Source: Anolis sagrei
Lineage: Eukaryota; Chordata; Lepidosauria; Squamata; Anolidae
Length of the DNA: 64,000 nt
Direction: 5' to 3'
Assembly: GCF_037176765.1 (NCBI RefSeq)
Contig: NC_090025.1
Coordinates: forward strand, 20,086,545 to 20,150,544
Numbering within the stretch: position 1 is the first letter of the stretch; every line of letters starts with the position of its first letter. Under the pieces are notes generated by a model. That model had not been told where the DNA came from. It ran no database searches and saw only the letters and a program-made list of their open reading frames with translations. Of the stretch, positions 11,340-43,500 are shown in pieces. The position numbers and the translations under genes are program-made.

Positions 11340-11898
11340 TTTTTGCAATTTCTCTTGGTGTCTGTCCATCTTTTGTCTGTATTGATTTATCAGCTCCAAG
11401 TTCAAGTAACCGTACTTTTTATGTCCACAGCGAACTGCCCATGTTAATGCAGTGTAACCACTTTCGTCTTGAGCGTTTATTTGTGATCCATGAGCAACTA
11501 GAAGAGCCACAACTTGAGGATAACCTTCACGGGCTGCATACATTAGGGGAGTCATTTTCTTTCTACATGTAGTATTAGGATTAGCATTCCTTGACAAAAG
11601 CAGTTCTACACTCTTTAGAATCTGTTCTTCTGAAGCATGGGCATTACATGCAGCCATTAACCCTGTATATTGATCCTTATCAAAGCTGGCATTTGCACCT
11701 CTGCACAGAAGGATACGCATGAGTTCCACATTTGCAAAATTGGCAGCATACATCAGCGGAGTCCATCCAGATTTAAAATTGGATTCTGCACTTACACCTG
11801 AATTTAACAGGGCTTCAACAGCAGGCAAATTTGAACTAGTCAATGCTTTTTTAAAAGCCTCTTCTTTGTCATCTGTTTGCAGTGCTTCGTCGTAATTC
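11340..11898 (-). pseudogene. ASZ1: ASZ1 (GASZ) retropseudogene
   Basis: The minus strand encodes the ankyrin repeats of ASZ1, a germline piRNA-pathway protein. It reads [50 protein letters not shown] and [16 protein letters not shown], closely matching human ASZ1 as I recall it, over about 170 residues with no intron. In the parent gene this stretch is spread over several exons, so this is a retrocopy. After G-H-K four bases are missing relative to the parent, and the reading moves to another frame ([20 protein letters not shown]). It is cut at the 5' side, and an A-rich stretch follows on the 3' side, consistent with internal priming. Not a working gene. Confidence 0.85.
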
Positions 11899-12117
11899 TA
11901 AACCATCACAAACAAAATACAGCCACATTTCAGGAATTCAAAATGCAACCTCTGAATGATTGTTGTGTAGCATGTTCCAGATTAGGGAAACCAGACAATC
12001 TTCACATCAACACTGACAAAGAAACAGCAAGAAATGCCGTTTACCCACAAGCATGAAGGAATTTCATATATTAGAAACCAACACTTTCTCATTACTTTAT
12101 TTTCCAAATCACCAGAC

Positions 12118-12328
12118 TGGGCCACAAGAACGCGTGGCAGCTAGTATATGTGTGGGTGTGTGTATCTGTGTGTGTGTATGAAGGATAAGAGGATTGTAAG
12201 GATATTCCTTCTTCATTCGCTGCTGACATGGTTAATAAATCCACGAGGGCCCATGGCTTCCTTCCTTCCCTCCCTCCTTGGCTGGCAGAGAGGGAAGAGG
12301 CGGGGATGGAAGAGGCCCACTTCCCAGC
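12118..12328 (+). promoter_or_regulatory. region upstream of the PKD2 start codon
   Basis: A (GT)n microsatellite lies at 12151-12180 and a CCTTCCCTCCCTCC polypyrimidine tract at 12258-12278. In-frame stops at 12224 and 12233 precede the chosen start. No TATA box is clear; the adjoining exon is strongly CpG-rich, as in housekeeping promoters. Confidence 0.4.
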
Positions 12329-32999
<20,671 letters not shown>

Positions 33000-33250
33000 G
33001 GGCATTTTTCTTGTAATTTCAAAAACTCCCACATTTAGTGACCTACGTAAATGAAACGGTGCTGTATCTTACCTACACAGCTGGGTAGAGTCAACAAGCA
33101 GAGAAGCAGCTTGGCTATTCTGGTTAAAAAGAACAAGACACTTATATGAAATATTCCTACCTGTGTTTTGAGGACCAGATACAGCTAAACTCCATTCCAG
33201 CCATTTACACTGAAATGGCATCCATTTTTCAAGTTAGAAGGAAATAAATG
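33000..33250 (+). terminator. PKD2: PKD2 3' UTR start with candidate poly(A) signal
   Basis: AATAAA at 33243-33248 is the first signal after the stop. Human PKD2 has a longer 3' UTR, so a later site is possible. Confidence 0.35.
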
Positions 33251-33534
33251 GCCAAACTAGGGAGGTTAATTATAGACTAAAGTTTTACTCTATAATTACC
33301 TAGAGACCTACCCGAGAATAAGCTCCATGGAATGCAGCGGGACTTACCTTTCAGTAAACATGTACTTTAGATACAAATTAAGTGCAAATTGAATATGCCT
33401 TATCTGAAAATTTTGAGACTAGAACTGCTTTGGATCCCCCCCCCCTCCCATATAATAATTGTATGTATATGTTTACATTATGTGGTATCTTGGAGATGGG
33501 ACCAAGTCTCAATATGAAAATCATGTTTCATATA

Positions 33535-33735
33535 CACCTTATGGGCAATCATTTGTGGCCAAGTAGGATTGTCTTCCAAAGACAAAGTCTTGGTGGTGGT
33601 TCCATAAGTGACTGTAGAGGCCTATTCTGGATCTGCGTGGTCTTTCAAAGTGAGGACATAGATTTGCAGATGGAAGGCAGTCAAGGGTTTGTTTGACGTG
33701 CCTTCTTCCTCTTCGCATGTTTCTCAATTTCACCC
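33535..33735 (-). mobile_element. LINE family A 3' fragment
   Basis: The minus strand reads LPSANLCPHFERPRRSRIGL and SHLW, a decayed copy of the terminal zinc finger of this LINE family. Confidence 0.6.
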
Positions 33736-34094
33736 TCTATTTGTGCTTCTTCAGAATCCACAGCAGTCTTGGTAATAGCTGAAGTAATAACAATGATTAC
33801 TTTTTCTGTTATAGAGCCTAATCCTATTTGTTTACCCAAAAGTTAAATACCTCTGATCACAGTGGAGCTTACTAACTATTATGGAAAAGGTATCTTTGAT
33901 CTTTTCAGCTTAGAGATCCAACAGTTTTAGACTTTGAATTTATATTAAGAATTTATATTAAGATCTTTTGTCCATGTGATGGAAGGTTCTTTTTTGTAGT
34001 GTGTGGTGGCATTTTGCTTGACTGGCAAAATGAACTAGTCATTCATAAAATCAGTTACTTTGCCCTGACTGTTTGGTATACCAGTGTTACTTAC

Positions 34095-34400
34095 TTACTT
34101 AGGCAATCCTTCATTGTTTGAGTAGGATAATCCTCCAAGGTGGGTCCGTAGGTGACTATGGAGCCTTATTCTTGATCTGCATTGTCTCCCGCAGTGAGGG
34201 CATTGGTTTCCAGGTGGAAAGCGGTCCCGGTCAGGGTTGGCTTGACGCACCTTCCTCTTGGCACATTTCTCTCTTTCACCCTCGATTTGTGCCTCTTCAA
34301 ATTCTGCAGCACTGCTGGTCACAGCTGACCACCAGCTGGAGCGCTCACGGGCCAGGGCTTCCCAGTTCTCAGTGTCTATGCCAGAGATTTTAAGGTTGGC
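34095..34400 (-). mobile_element. LINE family A 3' fragment with C2H2 finger
   Basis: The minus strand reads CPHCGRQCRSRIRLHSHLRT, the terminal zinc-finger signature of this non-LTR family. Not a host zinc-finger gene. Confidence 0.65.
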
Positions 34401-34649
34401 TTTGAGCCCATCTTTAAATCTCTTTTCCTACCCACCAATATTCCATTTTCCAGTGTTAAGGAATGACTAACACTAGATATTTTGGAAACAAAGATCAGAG
34501 ATAGAAAGACTGTTCAATGTCACTTTGGATCAGTCACCCACATCCATACTACCTCTATGGATTCTTGAGCTCCCTAGAGAAAATGTAGAACACATGTTGA
34601 GTATTTTAACTCATTTCTCTGGGAACAACAGTTATACTGTTATACTTTT

Positions 34650-35205
34650 CTTCAAGCTTCTCCTCAAAGGGCTTGTTCTCCAGACAGTTGATCAGTTTAG
34701 TCGCCCTTCTCTGGACACATTCCAGCTTGTCAAGGGAGATGTTGACAAGCTGGAATGTGTCCAGAGCAGGGCAACTAAAATGATCAAAGGTCTGGAGAAC
34801 AAGCCCTATGAGGAGCAGTTTAAACAGCTGGCCATGTTTAGCCTGTAGAAGGGAAGGCTGAGAGGAGGCACAATGAGGGCCATGTATCAATATGTGAGGG
34901 GAAGTCATAGGAAGGAGGGAGCAAGCTCGTTTTCTCTGCCCTGGAGACTAGGATGTAGAACAATGGCTTCAAACTACAGGGTAGGAGATTCCACCTGAAC
35001 ATTAGGAAGAACTTCCTAACTGTGAGAGCCGTTCAGCTGTGGAACTCTCTGCCCCATAGTGTGGAGGGTCCTTCTTTGAAGGCTTTTAAGCAGAGTTTGG
35101 ATGGCCATCTGTTGGGGGTGCTTTGAATGCGATTCTCCTGCTTCTTGGCAGGGAGTTGGACTGGATGGCCCACAAGGTCTCTTCCTATGATTCTATGATT
35201 GTAGG
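34650..35205 (+). mobile_element. CR1 LINE, 5' part inverted
   Basis: 34741-35205 is a forward CR1 3' end (SRATKMIKGLENKPYEEQF, then NSL and a TGATTCTATGATT tail). 34650-34740 is the same stretch in reverse orientation, joined head-to-head. Confidence 0.8.
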
Positions 35206-36261
35206 ATCTCAAACTTGTCATGAATTATTATCCCAAAGGAGAAAGATTCTGTAAAACGTCACCTACAGTATTATGATTTTTTATGAAATCAAGAGAGTTA
35301 TGTCTTTCTTTGATGAGAGTTGTTTCTGTTCAAGGGGAAAATAATTAAACATAAAGAGTTAAAAATTCCTGCTTCCCCAGAGAATGACAAATTCTCAGAA
35401 AAGAAAACATTGACTTTACTGAATGGTTAAATAGCAATTGCCAACAATATATGGCTAATATTAGATATGACACAACAATCAAAAGTTGAGTTGGTATTAT
35501 GGTGACCATGGAGATGTAGGTTTAATAGTTAATAAATGAACATGGTGCTTCTCTTAAAAAGTATGAAAATGAATATGATTTTTGTGGGCATGTCCCATTG
35601 CTTGTATTCTGGGAGCTAAACCTGTTGTGTTGGCCACTTTTGACTCTCATGGCAAAGGAAAACAAGCACATTTATTTTGTGCAGCAGTGCCAAAGGTATT
35701 TCAGGGAAAAGCTGTGTGCCTTTCTCAGCACCATTTCCTGAACTCATATCAGTGCCAAGCAGTTGAGCACGGCTTGAAATATGCATTGTAAAATGCTTTT
35801 TGGTCTTATTAGCAGCCACCAGAATGACTTTTGCAGTCTTTCTTTTGCAGTCTGTTATATGAAAACCAAAATGTTTGCTTTCATATATCATATTCGTTTA
35901 TATTTCTGTAACATGTTGTTACGTAATAACAAACTTCATTTTGAAGTGCAGTAAGATTTCATGGTTGTCCATGTGTGCTGACAATGTACATACGGTTAAC
36001 GTATGGCGGCTAAGACTGTACCTTTTTATTTCCCCAAAGGTAAGGATAGTAAATCCTTGCCTCCTTGATTGTAGAATAATTGTCTTTATACCAAAAATAT
36101 GAATATCCTTGCTTTAGGAAGTAATTATACATACCATTTATATTGGAAAAATGTACTGGACTAGTAGCAGTTGGCTTCTCATCTAATAAAGACATTATAT
36201 GATTTACCCAAGTTTGTGTATATTGAAATTTGTCTGGAGGATGTGGGTCATTTTGTATTGG

Positions 36262-36955
36262 CGTTATATAATTATAATAATAATAAACCTTTATTTATAC
36301 CCCGCTACCATTTCCCGGAGGACTCGGTGCGGCTTACAAGAGGCCGAGCCCAAATACATCAATAAAAACAACACAGCAATACAGACAATAAATAAGTCAT
36401 AAACAAAGCAATAAACAATAACAGTAACACCACGACGCATGAAAACCTATGGCAGGGCCAAATGTAGTAATTCAAATTTTAAAATACTGGGCATGACAAG
36501 GTGACATATAACTAGGATGGGTATTAGAAGAGAAGTGGAGTGAGCAGACAATCCTAGATCATTAGTAAAGTGCGATTAGGGACATATTGCTTAGGGTTCC
36601 TTATTCTGGGAAGGCACACTGGAACAACCACATTTTCAGGCTCCTCTTAAAGACTGCCAGAGTTGGGGCATGTCTAATGTCCATGGGGAGCGAGTTCCAG
36701 AGTTGAGGGGCCACCACCGAGAAGGCCCTATCCCTCGTCTCCACCAATCGTGCTTGCGATGGAGGTGGGAATGTGAGCAGGCCTCTCCAGATGAACGAAG
36801 AGATTGTGTGGGTTCGTACACAGAGATGCAGTCACGCAGGTAGGCGGGTCCCGAACCGGTTAGGTCTTTGTAGGTAAGCACCTGCACCTTGAATTGGGAC
36901 CGGAAAATGAACGGCAGCCAATGGAGCTCCTTGTACAGGAGGGTTGACCTTTTGT
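36262..36955 (-). mobile_element. L2 LINE 3' end
   Basis: The minus strand has QVLTYKDLTGSGPAYLRDCI and YEPTQSLRSSGEA, then 3' UTR (TTGTAAGCCGCACCGAGTCC) and (TTA)n tail. Close to the 8860-10462 copy in family. Confidence 0.8.
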
Positions 36956-37479
36956 TCTTTTGTTTTTAAACAAAAGCAAAAGGCTGCATATAAAATAGCA
37001 GCTCAGGAAATGTGGTTTACAGTATTTCTTTGTCCTTTACCTATTTATCAACCTCAGCCAAATTTACACCCTTACTAGGGAATACTAATGGTATGGGTAA
37101 AATGGTCATTGACTCATTTTTGAAGTTAATGAGAAAAAAATGTCATAGACATCAAATGTTTCCATTAATCCTACACAATCACAGGTGACTGCTTACAATT
37201 GGATGACTATTCAGCTGAACCTTAGACCTGGCAGTGTTTGGTGTCACTGGGTCACAGTAGTTTTGCTCTATTGGATTATTATGGGGGGTTAGAGATCTAA
37301 TCTCTCTTTTTAATACTTAATCTGTCTTTATCATCATGTTTGGCTGCTTCTCAGTACAGACAAATAAATCCCTGCACACAGGGAACTAATATGTCAATGA
37401 TTAAGTCTCAGGTTTTCCACCTTCTCTTTTGTTTGTGAAAACTAGGTCAAAACATGGAAGCCAGATTGGTTACCTAGAA

Positions 37480-37750
37480 ATGACTATATTACACTAAAGC
37501 CATTCTGTTGGCTGCCAAAGTATTGGTTATTATCTTCGAAATCCTACATGGTTTAGGTCCAGATTATTGGTAGATTGCCTCCTCCTTTACAATCCACCAC
37601 ATACACTCAGGTCCTCTGGGAGACATTTACTTTCAAACTAGTCTGAATTACACAGAGGAATTTCTTTTGACCATCCCCAAACTGTTCAGTGACTTCGTGG
37701 GAGAGATTAGTTAGCTTGAGATGCTATCTGAATTCAAATCAGCAGTGAAG
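37480..37750 (+). mobile_element. old L2-like fragment
   Basis: Faint match to the FCWLP and KSYMVLGPDYW region of L2 reverse transcriptase. Strongly decayed. Confidence 0.35.
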
Positions 37751-37754
37751 ACCA

Positions 37755-37905
37755 TTAAAGGTAAAGGTTGTCCTCTGACATTAAGTCCAGTCATGTCTGA
37801 CTCTGTGGTGTGGTGTTCATCTCCATTTCTAAGCCGAAGAGCCAACACTGTCCATAGATAACTCCAAGGTCATGTGGCCGGCATGACTGCATGAAGACCA
37901 TTAGT
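37755..37905 (-). mobile_element. tRNA-SINE 3' part
   Basis: Reverse of the SINE body: GACATTAAGTCCAGTCATGT and AAGGTCATGTGGCCGGCATG. Confidence 0.7.
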
Positions 37906-38670
37906 GACGTGCATTTGGGTAAAAACTTGTCCCATTTTGTTTCCAGGCATTTGTTGCGGGACCCAATCCGTTTTCAGTAAGCCTCCCGAAATTGGGAGTC
38001 ACTGTGCTTCTCTTCCTCCTCCTCCCTCCCTCTCACCCGCAATGCCCCACATTTACTCATGGGAGTCATGGCCGGGCAGCCCGACATTCAGACCTCAGCA
38101 AGCATGCTTTATCAGGATGGAAGGACGCACCACCCCTCCCTCCTTTCCACTCGGAGTGTGTGGTGGGCAGCAGAGCGTGTATGTGTGATGAGGGGTGTGA
38201 CTGCGGGCGCTCAACTACAGGCAGGCACTGACAGGTGCGCGCAAGCTTTCCAGGTCTGCCTGCACACCCGGTGCCACATGCACTCTTTCTCTGGAAAGAA
38301 AGTGTTTGTATGGCAGGGCACAGGCAGGCCTGGAAAGCGCACGCGTACCTGTCAGTGACTGCCTGCAGCTGAGTGCCTGTACGGTCATAAGCCTGGAAAG
38401 GAGGGAGGGGTGGTGGTTCCTTCCATCCTGATGCTGAGGTCCAGATGTGGGGCTGCCTGGCTGTGACTCCTGTCAATGAATGTGGGGCATTGTGGGCGTG
38501 AGGGAGGGAGGAAGAGAAAGAGAAGAAGCAGACACACATGAAATTTCGGCTCCACACAAAAGCAGGTTTTTGTGTCGGGCTGAGTTTCATGTGAGGAGGG
38601 GGTTTCCTGATTCGTGCTTCCGAATAAATGGAAGACACGGAAGAAACACATTTTGAAATGTGTTTCTCAC
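37905..38670 (-). mobile_element. unclassified interspersed element U1, copy 2
   Basis: Inverted relative to the copy at 16690-17345; same end motifs and GC-rich middle. Ends near TTAGTGACGTGCATTTGGG and TAGTGAGAAACACATTT (minus sense) suggest short inverted termini. Confidence 0.6.
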
Positions 38671-38672
38671 TA

Positions 38673-38765
38673 CTCTGAGGATGTTTGCCATAGATGCAGG
38701 TGAAAAGTCAGGGGAGAATACCTCTAGACCATGGCCATATAGCCCGAAAAACCTACAACAACCCA
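38673..38765 (+). mobile_element. Penelope-like tail fragment
   Basis: CTGAGGATGTTTGCCATAGA to CGAAAAACCTACAACAACCC. Confidence 0.65.
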
Positions 38766-39001
38766 TACATTTTGGCAGGCCTATTAAGATCAGTTTTTAA
38801 TTGTGGCTTCTAAAATATCTATTGATAGATATTAATGTGGTTTTATTTGTGATTTTAACTGCTATATTTGTGTTATTGAGAGTACTTCTTTCTTCCTCCT
38901 CCTACACCACCACCTCCTCATCATCATTATTAATACTGTTATTATTATCATTCAAAGATCAAAAGGGCATTGCTTACATTTTGGTTTTACATGACTGATA
39001 T

Positions 39002-39045
39002 TCTGTCTGTCTGTCTCTGTTTCTCTCTACACACACACACACACG
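39002..39045. repeat. (TCTG)n and (CA)n microsatellites
   Basis: TCTGTCTGTCTCTG followed within 20 bp by ACACACACACAC. Confidence 0.7.
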
Positions 39046-39198
39046 GAGGGAGGTAGCCAGATTGGGACGAGTTTTTTTGCACTTCAATCTTTCAGCTCTG
39101 CCATTTGCAATTAGAGGAAATCATCCATTGCTATCACTGGAATCTTTCCTCCCGCAGTAAATAAAGAGTTCTGTAGGAAACACGGATTAGGACCACAA

Positions 39199-39300
39199 TT
39201 TATTATTATGTATTTATTTCTTGCACTTCTACCCCGCTCTTCTCTACCCCCGAGGGGGGACTCAGGGCGGCTTACAAAAGGCACAATTCGATGCCAGCAC
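39199..39300 (-). mobile_element. L2-like 3' tail
   Basis: Reverse tail: TATTTATTTCTTGCAC, then CTTCTACCCCGCTC and GGACTCAGGGCGGCTTAC. Confidence 0.7.
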
Positions 39301-39360
39301 AACGATGGGGCAAAGAATTCTTCTGATCAGTTTGTCCTTCTTCCCTGCATACATCTACAC

Positions 39361-39727
39361 CAGGGGTCCTCAAACTAAGATCCGAGGGCCAGATACGGCC
39401 CTCGGAGGTCATTTACCCGGCCCTCGCTCAGGGTCAACCTAAGTCAGAAACAACTTGAAAGCACACAACAACAACAACAACAACAATCCTATGTCATCAG
39501 CCAAAAGCAGCCCCACACTTCCCATTGAAATAATAATAAGTTTAAATTTGTTAAAATTGTTCTTCATTTTATTTATTATATTGTTTTAAGTGTTTTTTGC
39601 AGTACAAATAAGATATGTGCAGTGTGCATAGGAATTCACTCATTCTTTTTTCAAAATTATAATCCAGCCCTCCAACAGTTGAGGGACTGCGACCTGACCC
39701 TCTGTTTAAAAAGTTTGAGGACCCCTG
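39361..39727. mobile_element. hAT MITE with CAGGGGTCCTCAAACT ends
   Basis: Ends CAGGGGTCCTCAAACT and AGTTTGAGGACCCCTG are inverted (one mismatch). Flanks ATCTACAC and ATCTATAC are a 7-of-8 target duplication. A (CAA)n tract lies inside. Confidence 0.85.
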
Positions 39728-40054
39728 ATCTATACAAACACTTACCTCAGTTAACAAAGCCTCTGACAAAGATGATACTTTTTACAGCCTTTTTGTGCCT
39801 TTTTATGCATTTAACTGGATTTTTTAGCAGCATCCGCATTAGGAGGAGGATGGTGAAACAGGACAGGACAAACACAGACTTTTGGAGTCAGTTTACAGCA
39901 ATGTGTTAGCAGTAAACTATAAAGCTTGAGCTAAGAATGAATGGGATTCATAAGACAGAAATAATTTAGAGGCACACAACAACTAGTCTCCAGAATTTCT
40001 TACATGCATAAACAAAACACAGCAAAAAAAAACCATGAGTGCAGGTAAGCTTAC

Positions 40055-40315
40055 TTACCAGCTACGTATCTCCATCATGTTAAAATAAAAGCATAGATAG
40101 CCGCTAAAATGGAATTTGTAAGAAAAGTGGAGGGTGGTCAAAGAAACGCTCTTCTTTCTCATAGTGTAGTAACCTATTCTTTCCTTGCAACGTCTGTCTC
40201 TGGTAGCACACTTTCTATTGAAGAAGCCATACCCAGGAACACATCTGCTCCAATAATGGTTAACAGATTCATACCTGCCGTTACAAGTTCTATAAAATTC
40301 ACTACAAGGGGACAT
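40055..40315 (-). CDS. cysteine-rich open frame downstream of ABCG2, doubtful
   Basis: A frame of about 86 codons on the ABCG2 strand begins about 105 bp after the ABCG2 stop. It has five cysteines in 40 residues (C4, C11, C25, C36, C43), with RTCNGRYESVNHYWSRCVPG. An acceptor-like CCCCTTGTAG and a strong donor GTAAGTAAG (about 40053) are near its ends. I recognise no family. It may be chance sequence in the ABCG2 3' UTR. Confidence 0.2.
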   Translation of the reverse strand: MSPCSEFYRTCNGRYESVNHYWSRCVPGYGFFNRKCATRDRRCKERIGYYTMRKKSVSLTTLHFSYKFHFSGYLCFYFNMMEIRSW

Positions 40316-40419
40316 AATTCAATCAGAAATTTTTTTAATGAATAGCTTATTTTATAAATATTACACGTTTCCTATAACAGTACATTGCCGTCTTGAGGAG
40401 GAATGTGCACTCTACTTGT

Positions 40420-40567
40420 TTAAGTATATTTCTTTAGATATCTCAGTTTCAGGTATGCCACTGCCAGGAAGATCACTGTCATGACTGCAAGTGCAACATA
40501 ATTCTGCAGCATTCCCCAATCACTGGCATCAATGCCTTGACTCGCCAGGTATTGTTCTCCAGTGCAC
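40420..40567 (-). CDS. ABCG2: ABCG2 exon 16-equivalent, TM6 and stop
   Basis: Encodes CTGEQYLASQGIDASDWG (C608 kept), TM6 and the end LKKYT before TAA. Confidence 0.95.
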
Positions 40568-43500
40568 CTAAGGAATTAAAACCAGCAGTCAATTTTTGTT
40601 AGAAATGCCCCATAAGCACACTATTATTACTATTTACTGTAAATCAAGATTCCTAGTGTAATTCTCAAAAGAATAATTAAGAGATAGAAGGTATGGGAGG
40701 TTAAAAGGCAAACAGTATAGAAGAATAGTGAAGAGTAGAGACATCAAGCGTCTGGAGAACAAGCCCAATGAGGAGCGGCTTAAGGAGCTGGGCATGTTTA
40801 GCTGAAGAAGAGAAGGCTAAAAGGAGATATGATAGCCATGTATAAATATGTGAGAGGAAGCCACAGGGAGGAGGGAGCAAGCTTGTTTTCTGCTTCCTTG
40901 GAGACTAGGATGCGGAACAATGGCTTCAAACTGAACATGAGGAAGAACTTCCTGACTGTGAGAGCCGTTCAGCAGTGGAACTCTCTGACCTGGAGTGTGG
41001 TGGAGGCTCCTTCTTTGGAAGCTTTTAAACAGAGGCTGGATGGCCATCTGTCTGGGGTGATTTGAATGCAATATCCCTGCTTCTTGGCAGGGGGTTGGAC
41101 TGGATGGCCCATGAGGTCTCTTCCAACTCTTTGATTCTATGATTCTATGATTCTATCACATTGGCAACAAAGATCTGCATAGTAAAAGCAATGGTATTCC
41201 CTGTAGTCACCTATGGATATGAGAGCTGGATCATAGGGAAGGTTGAGCAAAGGAAGATAGATGCTTTTTGAACTGTGGTGCTGGAGGAAAGTTCTGAGAG
41301 TGCCTTGGACCACAAGAAGATCCAACCAGTCCATATTTCAAGAAATAAAGCCCGACTGCTCATTGGAAGGAAGAATATTAGAGGCAAAGATGAAGTATTT
41401 TGGCCACATAATGAGAAGACAGGGTAAGCTTAGAGAAGACAATTATGCTGGGGAAAATGGAAGGAAAAAGGAAGAGGGGTCAGCCAAGGGCAAGATGGAT
41501 GGATGGCATCCTTGAAGTGACTGGCTTGACCTTGAAGAAGCTGGGGGTGATGACGGCCGACAGGGAGCTCTGGCGTGGGCTGGTTCATGAGGTCATGAAG
41601 AGTCGGAAGCGACTGAATGAATGAACAACATAGAAGAATATATACCTTTAAATCTCTGGAGAAAAAATGATAAGATCCAGTGAAGGTTTTGTCAGCCTAT
41701 TCCATCCCATGATCACTCAGGATCTCTCATGGATAATGTAATAAACATTACATTTTTAGGTCATAGGTCCACACTCTTGTTACATCCCGAATAGATTACT
41801 GCAATGCACTCTACATGGGGTTACCTTTGAAGATTGCTAAGAAGCTCCTAGTAGTCCAACGGGTGGCAGCCAGATTAATCACTGGAGCAACGTACATGGA
41901 GCACACAACTCTGCTACGTTAGCTCCACTGGCTGCCAGTCTGCTACATTTCAAAGTGGCTTTAGCCTATAAAGCCCTGAATGGTTCCAACTCAGCTTACC
42001 TATCCAAACATATCTCCTTCTATGAACCATCTTGGACATTAAGATTTGCTAGGGAGGCCCTGCTCTCAGTTCCACCTCCTTCGCAGGTACTACTGGTGGG
42101 AACGAAAGACAAGGCCTTCTCAGTGGTGGTCCTGCAGCTGTGGAACTCCTTAGTAAAATCAGCCCCTTCCCTCCTGACCTTCAGAAAAAAGCTGAAGACG
42201 TGATTGTGGGATCAAGCTTTCGGATAGCAATCTCCCAATGCAATAAGTGAATGTGGAATAGTACAATGACAATTGGAATGGCCTTTGACTATGGTATTAG
42301 ATTACGTGATTTTAAAAAGTAGTTTTAATGTTTGATGTTTTTAGTGCTTGGTTTTAGTGCATTGTTTATTTTGTCTGATGTATAATTGTGTGGCATCAAA
42401 TTGTGCCTTATATGTAATCTGCTCTGAGTTCCCTTCGGGGTGAGAAGGACGGTTTATAAATGCAGCAAATAAATAAATTACAGTATTTCAAACCACTGTC
42501 AAAATTATTTTAATCTAATAATGGCATCTTTTTTAAAGGGACAGGAGATCATGTAGATTGGATCTACTTTTTACATTTCTGTATTTGTTACACACTCTGG
42601 ATCTGAATTGTAAGGAACCTCCTTACTTCTGCCAGTTTCAACTTCAAGGAACCAGTTTGTCTCCCCTATCTGCCCATAATGGCAAGAAGACATATTGAAT
42701 ACTCATTCACAAAAATAAAAAAGGAAGTCAAAACCTGAAATTGCTGTGGGCTAATGCCTTACAAAGCTACTTTGGGTCTCCTTGTGGAGAGAAAAAGCAA
42801 GGCATAAATAAACATCATCATCATAAATACAAAGTCTAACGTAAACGTCTTTCTCTTAACTAATTTTTAGAAATAATTTGAGGGGACTAACTATATTAAT
42901 CTCTTGGTCTAAACTTTGTATACATAATTCTAGAAGAAAGTATCCCATAGTACATTTTTTCAGTAACAGCAGCAAAAAGAGACCTCGGGGGAAAAAATAG
43001 AATGAAAATGTCCCTGCCCCAGTCCCCCCATATTTTTTCTAGGCTTTGTCATCTCTAACTTGGAGAACCTTTGTCTTGTTGCTATTTGTCCTTTTTCAAA
43101 TAACTCAACCTATACATTCAAGTGGGCGTATCTACAGTGTACACTACAATTCCCACAATCTCATGGCATTGAGCCGTGCCAATTAAAGTGGTGTTAAGCT
43201 GCATTAATTCCACAATGTAGATGCATCCAGTGTCATCAAGAACAAGTAGAACATGCTCAGCTACTGCTTTTGTAAAAGGACAAAGTCAAGTATTCAAGAT
43301 AATGTCATCCTGTCAGTTATGATCACTGCAGATTACTGGATTTCGATATTAAGAAATGAATTTAAAATGTTGTTAATCAAGGGACTAGCACTAAAAGCTA
43401 TATAGATGCAGAACCCATTCTTAGCTTAAGAGTGGGCAACACTTTGTAATGTGATAAAAAAAATACTTACAGGTCATGCGAGACGTATGACGCATTGACT

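Noticed and set aside
11271-11843. A working ankyrin-repeat gene
   Set aside because: It lacks introns, loses four bases inside a conserved repeat and ends in A-rich DNA; it is an ASZ1 retropseudogene.
12252-12254. Upstream ATG as PKD2 start
   Set aside because: It is in a different frame from exon 1, and the correct frame has stop codons at 12224 and 12233.
34095-34322. Host C2H2 zinc-finger gene
   Set aside because: The single finger and context are the terminal finger of a non-LTR retrotransposon.
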